A stretch of 64,000 nucleotides of DNA from NCBI GenBank assembly GCA_013306675.1, contig JABLUY010000022.1:62001-126000 (forward strand), written 5' to 3'. Positions within the stretch are counted from its first letter, which is position 1. Each line of letters opens with the position of its first letter. Positions 18,831 to 27,296 of the stretch are shown piece after piece. A model generated the notes under the pieces. That model did not search any database. It was not told where the DNA came from and saw only the letters and a list, made by a program, of their open reading frames with translations. Source of the DNA: Thraustochytrium sp. TN22 (lineage: Eukaryota; Sar; Bigyra; Thraustochytrida; Thraustochytriidae). The position numbers and the translations under genes are program-made.

Positions 18831-19967
18831 ATGGCGCCCAGCGGCGTGCGCGGCGCGCGCGAGCTGGTGTCGGCGGCGGACGGCTTCACGATCGAGACGA
18901 CGACGGGGACCTTCGTGAGCCCGATCAACGGCGAGCTGCCGGACATGCTGTTTGCGGCGGCGGGCTCGAGCAGCCCGGCGGGCGCGGTGCTGCTCACGAT
19001 CTTCATCGCTTCGTGGATCCTGCAGCCCATCGCGCTGCTGCACACGCGCAAGTTTTTTACGCTCTTTGGCGTGCGCTCCGACCTCATCGCGAGCGCCTTT
19101 TTGGGCGTTGTGCTGCCGCTCGGCGTGGTCTTCTCGGCTGCTCTTGTGGGCCGCGACGCTTTTGTGTGGATGAAGGTTTTCTCGCTCATCGGTGCCTCGG
19201 CCATCTTCTTGTGCATCAAGTACATCTTCCCGCCGGCGAACCGCATCGTGGCGCTCCCGCTGCTGGGCGAGGTGCGCATGAGCCTGCTCTTTAGCATCCT
19301 CGGCCACGGCGTGCTCGTGCTCAACATGGTCGAGGAGATCATCTGGGAGTTCGCCGAGCTTCAGGTCCAGCCGTACAACTTCCTCAATGGTGGTGCCGGT
19401 GTAGCTCTCGCAGTCTCGGTGCTCTTCTACGCGCGCCGCTACGGCTTCTCCGTCAAGGAGAGCGTCGACGAGACCACGCGCGAGATCCGCTCTAACTTCT
19501 CGCCGCTCTTCATCGTTGCGTACACCATCTGGAACATTGAGTACAACGCCGTCTACCATCCGGAGAAGGCCATGTACTACATCATCACTTCGCTTCTCTT
19601 GCCGCTGGGCGCCGCGCTTCTCGGTCTGCACGACTGGCTCGAGATCCGCGTCATCTCCGTGCTGCACGCCTTCGTGCTGCGCATCTCGCCCATCAAGATT
19701 TCCTCCAGTGTTAACGCGACGCTCTTCCTCGGCTGGAACACTTTCCGTCACGAGACCTTCCGCTACACCTTTTCTGCCCTGGCCGTCGCCAGCGCTGCGC
19801 TCGTGCTTATTGAGTGCTTTCTGCGCATCAACACGGGCCGCGCGCATTTCAATGCGCCGCTCGGCCTCACGTCCAAGGTCACCGTTGACGAGCGCCACTC
19901 CGAGACGTATTACCGTGACGGTGACGAGAAGGACCGCAGCAGTCGCATCATGGCCTCGGACCTTTGA
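18831..19967 (+). CDS. Polytopic membrane protein, family not recognised
   Basis: A 378-residue protein with about eight or nine hydrophobic segments starting near residue 51: AVLLTIFIASWILQPIALL, LIASAFLGVVLPLGVVFSAAL, VFSLIGASAIFLCIKYIF, MSLLFSILGHGVLVLNMV, GGAGVALAVSVLFYAR, LFIVAYTIWNIEY, a segment around YYIITSLLLPLGAALLG and one near the C-terminus (TFSALAVASAALVLIECFL). Loop features are NMVEEIIWEFAELQ, a polar/acidic stretch between segments, and HDWLEIRVISVLHAF. The C-terminal tail of about 45 residues is charged and probably cytosolic. The pattern resembles uncharacterised protist/bacterial multi-pass proteins (possibly DUF5692-like), but I cannot confirm this. The ATG at 18831 is clear. 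It converges on the MscS gene 235 bp away. Confidence 0.8.
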   Translation: MAPSGVRGARELVSAADGFTIETTTGTFVSPINGELPDMLFAAAGSSSPAGAVLLTIFIASWILQPIALLHTRKFFTLFGVRSDLIASAFLGVVLPLGVVFSAALVGRDAFVWMKVFSLIGASAIFLCIKYIFPPANRIVALPLLGEVRMSLLFSILGHGVLVLNMVEEIIWEFAELQVQPYNFLNGGAGVALAVSVLFYARRYGFSVKESVDETTREIRSNFSPLFIVAYTIWNIEYNAVYHPEKAMYYIITSLLLPLGAALLGLHDWLEIRVISVLHAFVLRISPIKISSSVNATLFLGWNTFRHETFRYTFSALAVASAALVLIECFLRINTGRAHFNAPLGLTSKVTVDERHSETYYRDGDEKDRSSRIMASDL

Positions 19968-20009
19968 GTGTCCTTGAGAGCTGCAGCGCACAAGATGCAC
20001 ACGCGCGAA

Positions 20010-20044
<35 letters not shown>
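20010..20044. repeat. GA dinucleotide repeat
   Basis: A GAGA run with one AAG interruption lies in the 235-bp convergent gap between the membrane protein and the MscS channel gene, probably in 3' untranslated sequence. Confidence 0.9.
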
Positions 20045-20046
<2 letters not shown>

Positions 20047-20202
20047 CCGGTATAAAGCTAACATGGCGGGCTGAACCCAAGCTGGGCTCCCCAATTCGTA
20101 GCACGTTGTTTGATGATCATACTTACCACCCCCACCACACACACATTGTTCTTCCGAACACCGCGACTTGCGCCGATTTCAGCAAGGCATCGCGCGCACA
20201 CT

Positions 20203-21765
20203 TCATCGCTCGGCCAGCAGATAGTAGGCGCTCATGCCGAGGTCGAGGTCGTCATTGTTGTACTCGTCCTGCGTAAAGGCGGCGCCCGCACCCTGCTCCC
20301 GTGCGAGGGCGCGGCGCGCCGAACGCTCCGGAGGATTGGAGGAGGATGGCGGCGGCGCCTCGCCATCGTGGGCGCCCGCGCCGTCAGGCCCCCCGTCATC
20401 GTCCTCGCCGCCAACAGCGCCACGGCCCGCCGCGCGCCGCTGGTACTGCTGCTCGCTCTGCACGCCGAGGCGTCGCATGGTGTCGGTGACCGCAAGCATG
20501 ATCTCCGACTGGATGTCGGCGTGACGCTTGTCCTCCGTGTCGCTCCCACTGGTGTGTGTCCAGATGAGCAGCTCAAACATCTGGTCCAGCACGACAAAAT
20601 AGTCTGCTGCATCACCCAGCTTGCCGTGGTTCGGGTTCACCGGGTGCGACACCAGCGAGCGATGCAGCGTCTGCAGCGTGTACTCGAGGTCGGCAATGAG
20701 GCGGCGAATCTGGTCGCTGGGCGTCTCTGGGCTGAGTTTGACGCGCACCTCAAGCAGCCGCGTAGCGCCGCGCGAGAAGTTCGTCACAGGCTGCTCTAGC
20801 ACGCGCGAGTTCGGCACGAAGACCACGGACTTGTCTGGCCGCTCCAGCTTGGTCGTGCGCAGCGTGATGTCCAGCACCGTGCCCTCCACGCCCACGACGC
20901 GCACGAAGTTGCCCTCGGAAAACTTATCGTCGAAGAGCACCATGAGCCCGCCGATCAAGTTGCGAATCCACGGCTGCGCTGCGAACACCACTGACAGCGT
21001 GAAGATGGTGGCGCTCTGGAAGAAGGACACCACGGGCACGTTGTTGCTCTGCAGGCCCAAGATGATCACCAGCAAAAACACAATGTACTTGACCACGCGC
21101 AGGCCTTCCTCGATGGCGTGCCGCAGAGAGGATCCCTGCAGCGGACCGCGCTCGTCGTGGCCTTCCTCGCCAACCTCCTCCTTGTCACCGTCCTCCTCGC
21201 TCAGGATCGGCGCCAGAGGGTCGAAGCCCTCGGCCGGGTTGCCCGCGCCGGCCACGCCGGCGCCGGTGGCGCCGCCACCCGCGCCCGCGCCGCCAGACCG
21301 CCGCGAGCGCTGCTTCGACTTGTCCGTCGGCACCTTCTCGCGGTCCGTCTCAAGCCGCGCGATCTTGGAGATGGCGTCGAACGCCGCGTCGATAAAGAGC
21401 AGCAGCAAAATGAAGAACGGGATCGACAGAAAGTACTGGAAGATGTCGTACACCTTGGCTGGCAGCCTCAGCGTCTCCATACCGGCCCACAGCAGGCCCC
21501 AGCGCAGCAAGCGCGCCGCGCCCGACGCCACGCTGCCCTTGATGTGCGTCAGCCACGACCTGCGCCGGTACCGCGTCAGAATCACGCTCAGCAGGGCCAC
21601 CAGGCCGTCCACGATGTAGTCCGCCAGTAGCGCCAGCACCCAGATCAGCCCTGTCACGATCAGCCACTGGTACGCCACGCCCCAGAACTGGCAGTCCGCG
21701 TTCGGGTTCGACGCGCAGCAGTACGCCGCATTGTCGCTCCACGACGACCCGCACTCCTCCGCCAT
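20203..21765 (-). CDS. MscS-family mechanosensitive ion channel
   Basis: From the ATG at 21765 this is a 520-residue membrane protein. There are about four or five transmembrane helices: YQWLIVTGLIWVLALLADYI, ARLLRWGLLWAGMETL, YFLSIPFFILLLLFI, VVKYIVFLLVIILGL and the pore-lining helix SATIFTLSVVFAAQPWIRNLIGG. The last runs into the MscS beta domain (FDDKFSEGNFVRV, GVEGTVLDITLRTT, FVPNSRVLEQPVTNFSR). The family forms stretch-gated channels; eukaryotic members occur in plasma or organelle membranes. A Gly/Ala/Pro-rich insert sits between helices 3 and 4 (about residues 165-215). The frame runs upstream to a GTG at 22101 through an Ala/Asp-repeat stretch; I prefer the ATG at 21765 because upstream sequence is low complexity, but an extra N-terminal helix cannot be excluded. 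The C-terminus is acidic and disordered. Confidence 0.88.
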   Translation of the reverse strand: MAEECGSSWSDNAAYCCASNPNADCQFWGVAYQWLIVTGLIWVLALLADYIVDGLVALLSVILTRYRRRSWLTHIKGSVASGAARLLRWGLLWAGMETLRLPAKVYDIFQYFLSIPFFILLLLFIDAAFDAISKIARLETDREKVPTDKSKQRSRRSGGAGAGGGATGAGVAGAGNPAEGFDPLAPILSEEDGDKEEVGEEGHDERGPLQGSSLRHAIEEGLRVVKYIVFLLVIILGLQSNNVPVVSFFQSATIFTLSVVFAAQPWIRNLIGGLMVLFDDKFSEGNFVRVVGVEGTVLDITLRTTKLERPDKSVVFVPNSRVLEQPVTNFSRGATRLLEVRVKLSPETPSDQIRRLIADLEYTLQTLHRSLVSHPVNPNHGKLGDAADYFVVLDQMFELLIWTHTSGSDTEDKRHADIQSEIMLAVTDTMRRLGVQSEQQYQRRAAGRGAVGGEDDDGGPDGAGAHDGEAPPPSSSNPPERSARRALAREQGAGAAFTQDEYNNDDLDLGMSAYYLLAER

Positions 21766-22669
21766 GCTAGCTCCACAACCAAGCCGGCCCGGCCCGGCCG
21801 CTGCCGCTGCGGTTGCCGCTTCCGCCGCGTCTGCCGCGTCTGCCGCGTCTGCCGCGCCGCCGCGCCGCCGCGCCGCCGCCGCCGCCGCCCCCGCGCGCGC
21901 CGCGGGCCGGCGAGCGACAGGGAGTCTTTGACAGAGATTTGCCCTCATCACGGCGGTCAACCTGGACACGGCGGCGCCGCTCATCATGATCATCACCAGG
22001 ATGATGACCGACCATGCGTAGCGTAGCGTGGTGCGTGAAAAACGTGAGGCCGCCGTGGCGCTTGAAGAGCAGGCTTTCGACGACCCCTGCCGCCGATACA
22101 CTCTTGCGAAGAGCTCCAGCTCCTACTAAAGGAATACCACCACGAAGACGTTTCCCTGGAGCAATCGACTAGCCACGACGCTAGACTTGACGAACTCCTG
22201 CCTCACGCCCTGATGCAAGGTCAGACTTGGTTTGCTTCTTCGTTCAAACTTGCTTCATGTCCGCGAGATACCTACAGTAGCGCGTGACAATGGTCATTCT
22301 AACAAAGGGCAGGGTTTCTCTCGTGACGTGAGCAAGATCCGGTATGCGTGGACGCTCGTGATCTCTCATGTCCAGTTCAGCTCGCGTCGTGACGGCGGGG
22401 ATGAAGCATGGTCAGCACTGTGCCGCATAGATTGCCTTGGAGCCCGGCCGTGTTTTTCACTCGAGCGCGTCTTCACCTTGCGATCTGGAATTTCTCCGAG
22501 CTGCCTTCCGCAATCTCACATGCACGAACCTTGCTTGCGCAGGCCTCAGAGCACGGCCCCGCGCACAAAGGCCAGGCGCCAGCGGTAGCAGCAGCAGCAG
22601 CAGCAGTAGCAGCTCGCGCCGATCTTCTCTCTTTCTCTCCCTCTCTCTCTCTCTGTGTCTCTCCTCTCC
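21766..22669. other. Intergenic, no gene recognised
   Basis: About 900 bases between the MscS start and the end of COA5. It has GTCTGCCGC repeats close to the MscS start (21825-21860), a CAG/TAG trinucleotide run (about 22586-22612) and a CT-rich tract (22626-22665) just beyond the COA5 stop. No coding motif is visible. Confidence 0.5.
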
Positions 22670-22879
22670 TCAGACTCCCTTAAGCCCTTGGATGCGCGTC
22701 CTCATGTTGAGCTGGTTCGCCTTGCAGATCACGTAGGCGTTCTTGAGCGGCTCGCACTCGGGCACGAGCTTGACGCACTCCTTCATGGTCTTGCCGTCCT
22801 CCTTGACGCACTTGCTCTGCCGCAGGCAATCCTTGAGCGAGTCCGCGGCCTCCTGGCAGCTGCGCGTGGTGCCCCCCAT
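22670..22879 (-). CDS. COA5: Cytochrome c oxidase assembly factor 5 / PET191 homologue
   Basis: A 69-residue protein with twin Cys pairs: Cys8-x9-Cys18, Cys24-x10-Cys35 and Cys42-x9-Cys52. The layout SCQEAADSLKDCLRQSKCV, then KECV, then CEPL to ICKANQLNMRTRIQG matches COA5/PET191, where the sequence SxC..L..CL..SxCV and a final CK....D/NMR.R..G are conserved. The family acts in the mitochondrial intermembrane space in assembly of cytochrome c oxidase, using disulfide-linked hairpin helices. The small ATG-initiated frame (ATG at 22879) has the normal family length; the frame continues upstream without support. It is divergent from the 23180 gene, whose product also looks mitochondrial, with 300 bp between start codons. 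Confidence 0.85.
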   Translation of the reverse strand: MGGTTRSCQEAADSLKDCLRQSKCVKEDGKTMKECVKLVPECEPLKNAYVICKANQLNMRTRIQGLKGV

Positions 22880-23179
22880 CCCGACGTCCTCCGCTCGCCT
22901 CGGTCTCGGCCTCGGCGCCAACGCAGCACGGCGACGGCGCGAGCGACCCGGGTCGCCCTCCGCGCTCTCGCCCGCTCGCTCGCCCGGCAGCGGCCGTCGG
23001 CACGCGTCGGCGGCGGCGGCGGCGGCGGCGGAGTTGCGAGTCTGCAGCGCTCGCCGACTTGAGCTGGTCATGGGTGGCGGTCATGTCGCAGACCTCGGCC
23101 TCGGCGCCGCAGAACTCCTTCCTTCGCTCCCGTCGCGGCGGCCGCCGGCGAGGTTCTGCGCGGGCGAGCGGCGGCGAGC

Positions 23180-23776
23180 ATGGTCCCCGCGGCGGCGCTG
23201 CGCGCGCTGCGCGCGCCCGCGGTCCGGACGGCGCGGCGCGGGCTGGCGAGCGGCGCAGCCGGCGGCAGTGGCGGCAATGGCGGCGACGACGCAGCCCGCG
23301 ACGCGGCACAGCGCGCGCGAGAGCTGGAGCGCCGGCGCATGTCGCAGGAGCAGGAGGAGCGCATCAAGCAGGAGAATCAGATGATGGTAGAGACTATCTC
23401 GCAGATGGCGGGCTTCATCCAGGTCGAGGAGCAGCGCCACCCGGTGCACTTCGCCAGCGAACAGAGCGTTGACTTCAGGTACGTGGGCCGCAGCCAATGA
23501 ATGAGGCGCGCATGCGCGGGAGAGACTGACGAGGCAGGCATCGCTTCTCCACGCCACGCTGCGCGACGCAGCAACGCGCTCCGCACGCGGCAGCGCGCGT
23601 CGCAGTCGCGGGCGCGCATCACCGGGGTCCAGCTGCACGAGGCCTTCTACGAGGCCAAGACACCGGAGGAGACCGTACGCCGGCTCGTGGACCTCGGCAT
23701 CGACGAGGCCAAGGCGAAGATCATTTGCACGCACTTCGGCAAGCCAGACCTCTTGGATGTCGAGTACGACGACTGA
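23180..23776 (+). CDS. Small presequence-bearing protein, two exons, function unknown
   Basis: I infer exons 23180-23478 and 23572-23776, joined across a 93-nt intron with donor GTACGT, a CTGAC branch-like site and acceptor GCAG. This gives 167 residues. The N-terminus (MVPAAALRALRAPAVRTARRGLAS) is rich in Arg/Ala with no acid, as in mitochondrial presequences. Next come a Gly-rich linker and a charged helix (ELERRRMSQEQEERIKQENQMMVETISQMAGFIQ). The second exon reads GVQLHEAFYEAKTPEETVRRL, then LGIDEAKAKIICTHFGKPDLLDVEYDD. No family is recognised. Without splicing, exon 1 would end at a stop shortly after YVGRSQ. It faces the RsfS gene tail-to-tail (44 bp apart) and is divergent from COA5, so it sits among mitochondrial genes. 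The exon join is inference. Confidence 0.65.
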
Positions 23777-23820
23777 CTGTGATAGAGGCGCGCGCGTCCG
23801 TGCTTCGCGCCAGAGCCAGG

Positions 23821-24883
23821 TCAGCGCACGCCGCGCCGCATCTTCCTGGAGCGCTTATCGAGAAACTCGCGGTTCGGGACGAGCAGGTCGCGCTTCTCGT
23901 CCTTGAGCGTCTCCATCACCTTGTCCATGCGGTCCGGGAGCAACTTGTCGTCGAACTGCGTCTCGGCGCGCTTTTCCTCCGTGAAGATGTGCACGAGCGT
24001 ACGTCCGGCATCCAGCACAATCCAGTCTTCGGCCGCGTCGTAGGGCTGTGTGCGCCGTGCGTGCGAGCGAGCGAGCGAGCGAGCGGGTTAGTTAGCAGGA
24101 ACAGAAGAAAAAGCCAAGCACAAGTCACGTCGTCAAAACGAGCATACGTACCCGAGTGAAGTTCGCCGCGGACAGGCCGCGGTGCCGCATGGACTTGTGC
24201 AGAATCTTGGCCAGGCGAAGCAGGTGCGAAGGGGTGCGGCCCGTGACGAGCACGTAGTCCTCGCGGTAGCCGGTGAGCTCCGCCGACACCGAGAGTAGGT
24301 CCTTGCCGCCGTTTGCCTCCATGCACGCGACGATCTCTTCCATAGAGAGCTGCCGGCCCGGGATGGCGCGAATCAGGCGCGTGCCTTGATCCACTAGCCC
24401 GGTGGACACCCACGTCCAGGCGTCCTCGTGCTTGCGCCGCGACCGCACGTAGTCGTCCGTGCCCTTGTCGTCGTGCGCCTGCAGCCAGACGGCCTCGTCG
24501 ATCGCGTCCGCCACGCGGTCGTAGTCCTGCGGGCCCTCCTCTGCCAGGTCCTCCTTGTCCCCCTCTTCCTGCTGCTCCCACTGCTCCGGCTCCGCGCTCA
24601 CGAAGATGACGCCCTCGTCCTCGGTCTGGCGCGCTTCGCCGAGCTCGAGCTCCTGGACACTCTCCTCATTTGCGCGGGCGTTCTCAGGCGGAATCCACGC
24701 CCACGAGGGCGCGTCGCGCGCGCCCTTCGCCTGGCCCTCGCCGTCCGCGGCGCTGGCCAGCGCCCTCGCGCCGCCGCGCCGCGCCAGCAGGCCCACGCCG
24801 CCGCGCCTAGGGCCGGCATGCGCCGCCAGCGCGCCGCCGCCGCCCAGGCGCAGCGTGCGCAGCGCGCGCAGCGTGCCGAGCAT
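23821..24883 (-). CDS. MALSU1: Mitochondrial ribosomal silencing factor RsfS / MALSU1, two exons
   Basis: I infer exons 24883-24152 and 24045-23821 (minus strand) with a 106-nt intron (donor GTACGT, acceptor CACAG) in phase 0, giving about 318 residues. The first exon has an Arg-rich presequence (MLGTLRALRTLRLGGGG), an acidic spacer of about 100 residues and the RsfS core opening (GRQLSMEEIVACMEANGGKD, YREDYVLVTGRTPSHLLRLAKILHKSMRHRGL). The second exon completes it with AAEDWIVLDAGRTLVHIFTEEKR, the conserved W..LD.G...VHIF motif. The family binds L14 of the large ribosomal subunit and aids mitoribosome assembly or blocks subunit joining. The intron contains a short GAGC tetramer run. RsfS proteins usually are about 110 residues plus extensions; the long acidic N-terminal insert is unusual but also occurs in eukaryotic forms. 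Confidence 0.85.
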
Positions 24884-25744
24884 CCTCCCGCCCGCGCCGC
24901 GCCGCGCCGCTCGCCGTCACTTCGCGCTCTGCCGCCGCCGCCCGGGCGCCCTGCCCGCCTCGGCACTGGCAGCCTAGAGACAGTGAGGGCGGCCGGGCGG
25001 CTGGTGGTCGACCCGTCCGTCTCGGACTCGGACTCGGACTCGGACTCGGACTCGGACTCGGAGGTGGCCATCGTCGTCTTCGCGGGCGCGGATGCCGCGG
25101 GCGTCAGGAAGCGCAAGCGGCAGCCTCGGGCCAAGCCCACTTCAGACATGCGTGGCATTTACGTATTACCTTTGCGAGGACGATGCATGGGCGCCGAGCG
25201 ACGCGTGTGTTGGCTGCGGAGAGAGAGCTACAGGGGGCGATGCTACAGAGGGCACCGTGCGCGTCGCTCGCGCTCGTCGCGCGCCAAGTCAGCTACAGAA
25301 GAGGCTTGAGAGGGCAGGTTGCGCGTCGCTCGGGCGTGTACACTCGCACGGCACGCGTCGAAATGGCAAGTTGCGTTTCTCCATTGACATGTGAGTGACC
25401 TCGTTTTCGTTCTCTTGGGATTGCAGCGCAAAGGTATTGGTAGTCGTCGCACACGCGGAGGAAGGGGGGCAAGATGCACTTGAAGTTGTCTTCTAGCTAG
25501 CTAGGATGCGGAGAAAGCTCTAGCTAGGTGAAGCTATGTGCGCGTAGCTGCAAAGCCCGGAGGAGAAAGTTGCGCATGTACAAATAAAGGGCAACTTCGC
25601 GCTCGCTCATCGCGCAGCATGACGAAGGGCGAATTGCGCTTTCTCTCTCTCACTCGCTCACTCACTCCCTCTCTTTCGCGCGCGTTGGACCCTCTCGTCT
25701 CTCTCATGTCTCATCAGTGTCTCTGTGCTGTGTGATGATCGCTC
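24884..25744. other. Intergenic, GGACTC repeat
   Basis: About 860 bases between the RsfS start and the DHODH stop. A hexamer run of GGACTC lies at about 25018-25062. The rest is mixed composition with several short AT-richer patches (25440-25560). No gene is seen; the open minus-strand frame that reads Ser-Glu repeats across the hexamer is not credible. Confidence 0.5.
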
Positions 25745-26929
25745 TCACTGCTTGCGATGGTCGGCGCCGACAGCGTCGGCGATGGAGGTGAAGCCGTCGC
25801 GCTGCAGCAGAACGTCGAGCTCGCGGTGCAGACGCTTGACGAGAGGCGTGCCCTGGTAGGTGAGAGCAGTGTAGATCTGGACTAGAGTGGCACCAGCCTT
25901 GATCTTCTCGTAAGCGTCGATGCCGGTGGAGATGCCGCCGACGCCGATGATGGGGAGCTTGCCGCCAGTCAGGCGGTACATGTCGCGGATCGCTTCGGTG
26001 GCCTTGTCCTTGAGCGGCATGCCGCTGAGGCCACCGACCTCGGCGCGCGCAGCACCCTGGAGCGAGTCGGGGCGCGCGATGGTGGTGTTGGAGACAATGA
26101 GGCCATCGACGCCGCGGGCGAGCACAACGTCGGCGATGTCCTGCTTGTCCTGCTCGGAGAGGTCGGGCGCGATCTTGAGGAGGAGCGGCGTACGGCGGCG
26201 GCCGGCGCAGGCCTCGTCGCGCGCCTGCAGCACGCCGGCGATGAGGTCGTCGAGCTCGCGCTTGGCCTGCAGGTTGCGCAGGCCCGGTGTGTTGGGGCTG
26301 GAGACGTTGATGACCAAGTAGTCGGCGAGGTCGGCGAAGGTGTGCACGCCCTTGGAGTAGTCCTCCACGGCGCTGGGCGAGGTCTTGTTCTTGCCGAGGT
26401 TGATGCCGAGCGCGCAAGGCGTGCGCGAGCCGTCGGCGCGGTAGGCCTCCAGATTGGCGCGCACAGCAGCGTGGCCCGTGCTGTTGAAGCCGTAGCGGTT
26501 GATGACGGCCTGATCCTGCGGCAGACGGAAGACGCGCGGCTTCGGGTTGCCGGGCTGCGGCTCGGGCGTGACGCTGCCGACCTCGACCAGGCCGAAGCCC
26601 GCGCGCGCCATGCCCTCCATGGCCTCGCCGTCCTTATCGAAGCCGGCCGCCAGGCCCACGGGGCTGGCCAGGTCCAGGTCCCAGACGCGCTGCGCGAGCG
26701 ACGGCTTGGGTGCCTCCTCCGCGCTCACGCGCGGCACCAGCTTGTACTTGGCCGCGAGCACGCCGAGCCGGTGGCCCTGCTCGCCGTCCGTGACGCTGTG
26801 CACCACCGGCATGATCACCTGGCTGTACACGCGCTCGTCCTGCGTGTAGTACCCGTAGCCCACGGCGCAGAGGATGCCCGTCCACCCGCCCAGCAGCGCG
26901 TTGCGCGCGAACCGCGCCGTGCCCGCCAT
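25745..26929 (-). CDS. DHODH: Class 2 dihydroorotate dehydrogenase (mitochondrial)
   Basis: This 394-residue flavoenzyme oxidises dihydroorotate to orotate in pyrimidine synthesis and passes electrons to ubiquinone at the mitochondrial inner membrane. An Arg-containing N-terminus and one hydrophobic helix (NALLGGWTGILCAVGYGYY) form the targeting and anchor segment. Core motifs are VGLAAGFDKDGE, EVGSVTPEPQPGNPKPRVFRL, INRYGFNS, LGINLGKNK, the catalytic-loop sequence NVSSPNTPGLRNLQ (about 207-220, Ser as catalytic base as in class 2 enzymes), LKIAPDL, SNTTIARP and the FMN phosphate site GVGGISTG then QIYTALTYQG. The ATG at 26929 gives the usual size. The open frame extends upstream to 27916 over another gene's antisense and is disregarded. 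It is divergent from the lipid kinase, with 367 bp between starts. Confidence 0.96.
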   Translation of the reverse strand: MAGTARFARNALLGGWTGILCAVGYGYYTQDERVYSQVIMPVVHSVTDGEQGHRLGVLAAKYKLVPRVSAEEAPKPSLAQRVWDLDLASPVGLAAGFDKDGEAMEGMARAGFGLVEVGSVTPEPQPGNPKPRVFRLPQDQAVINRYGFNSTGHAAVRANLEAYRADGSRTPCALGINLGKNKTSPSAVEDYSKGVHTFADLADYLVINVSSPNTPGLRNLQAKRELDDLIAGVLQARDEACAGRRRTPLLLKIAPDLSEQDKQDIADVVLARGVDGLIVSNTTIARPDSLQGAARAEVGGLSGMPLKDKATEAIRDMYRLTGGKLPIIGVGGISTGIDAYEKIKAGATLVQIYTALTYQGTPLVKRLHRELDVLLQRDGFTSIADAVGADHRKQ

Positions 26930-27296
26930 CTCGCCTTGCCTCGCGCAGGCCGCCCGCCTCCTGCGCCGTGCCCGCTCGCTGTGCCCTCCGCCGCGCTCGC
27001 GCGAGCCCTCGCGTAGCCGCTTGGTGGTGGTCGAGGTAGTGGTACTGGTCGCCATCCATTCCCATTCCATCGTCCTGCTGGCTGCGGCACCTTGGCTGCG
27101 CTGAGCCGAGCGGAGCAGTGCGTGAGCTGGCGGCGGCAGAAGCAGAACCTGCGGCTCGGGCGCACGCCGGCAACGGCACGGCGTGGCTGCGTCCTCGCGG
27201 CCCTCCCGGCCTCCCTCGCAGCCCACGCCCGGCCTCTGTTCGCAGCAGGCAGCGAGCGGGCTGCCGTGGTGGTCCGGCGCTGCGCCAAACAAGAGC

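Noticed and set aside
18648-20000. 450-codon minus-strand ORF
   Set aside because: Antisense shadow of the polytopic membrane protein, His/Arg-rich, with no motif.
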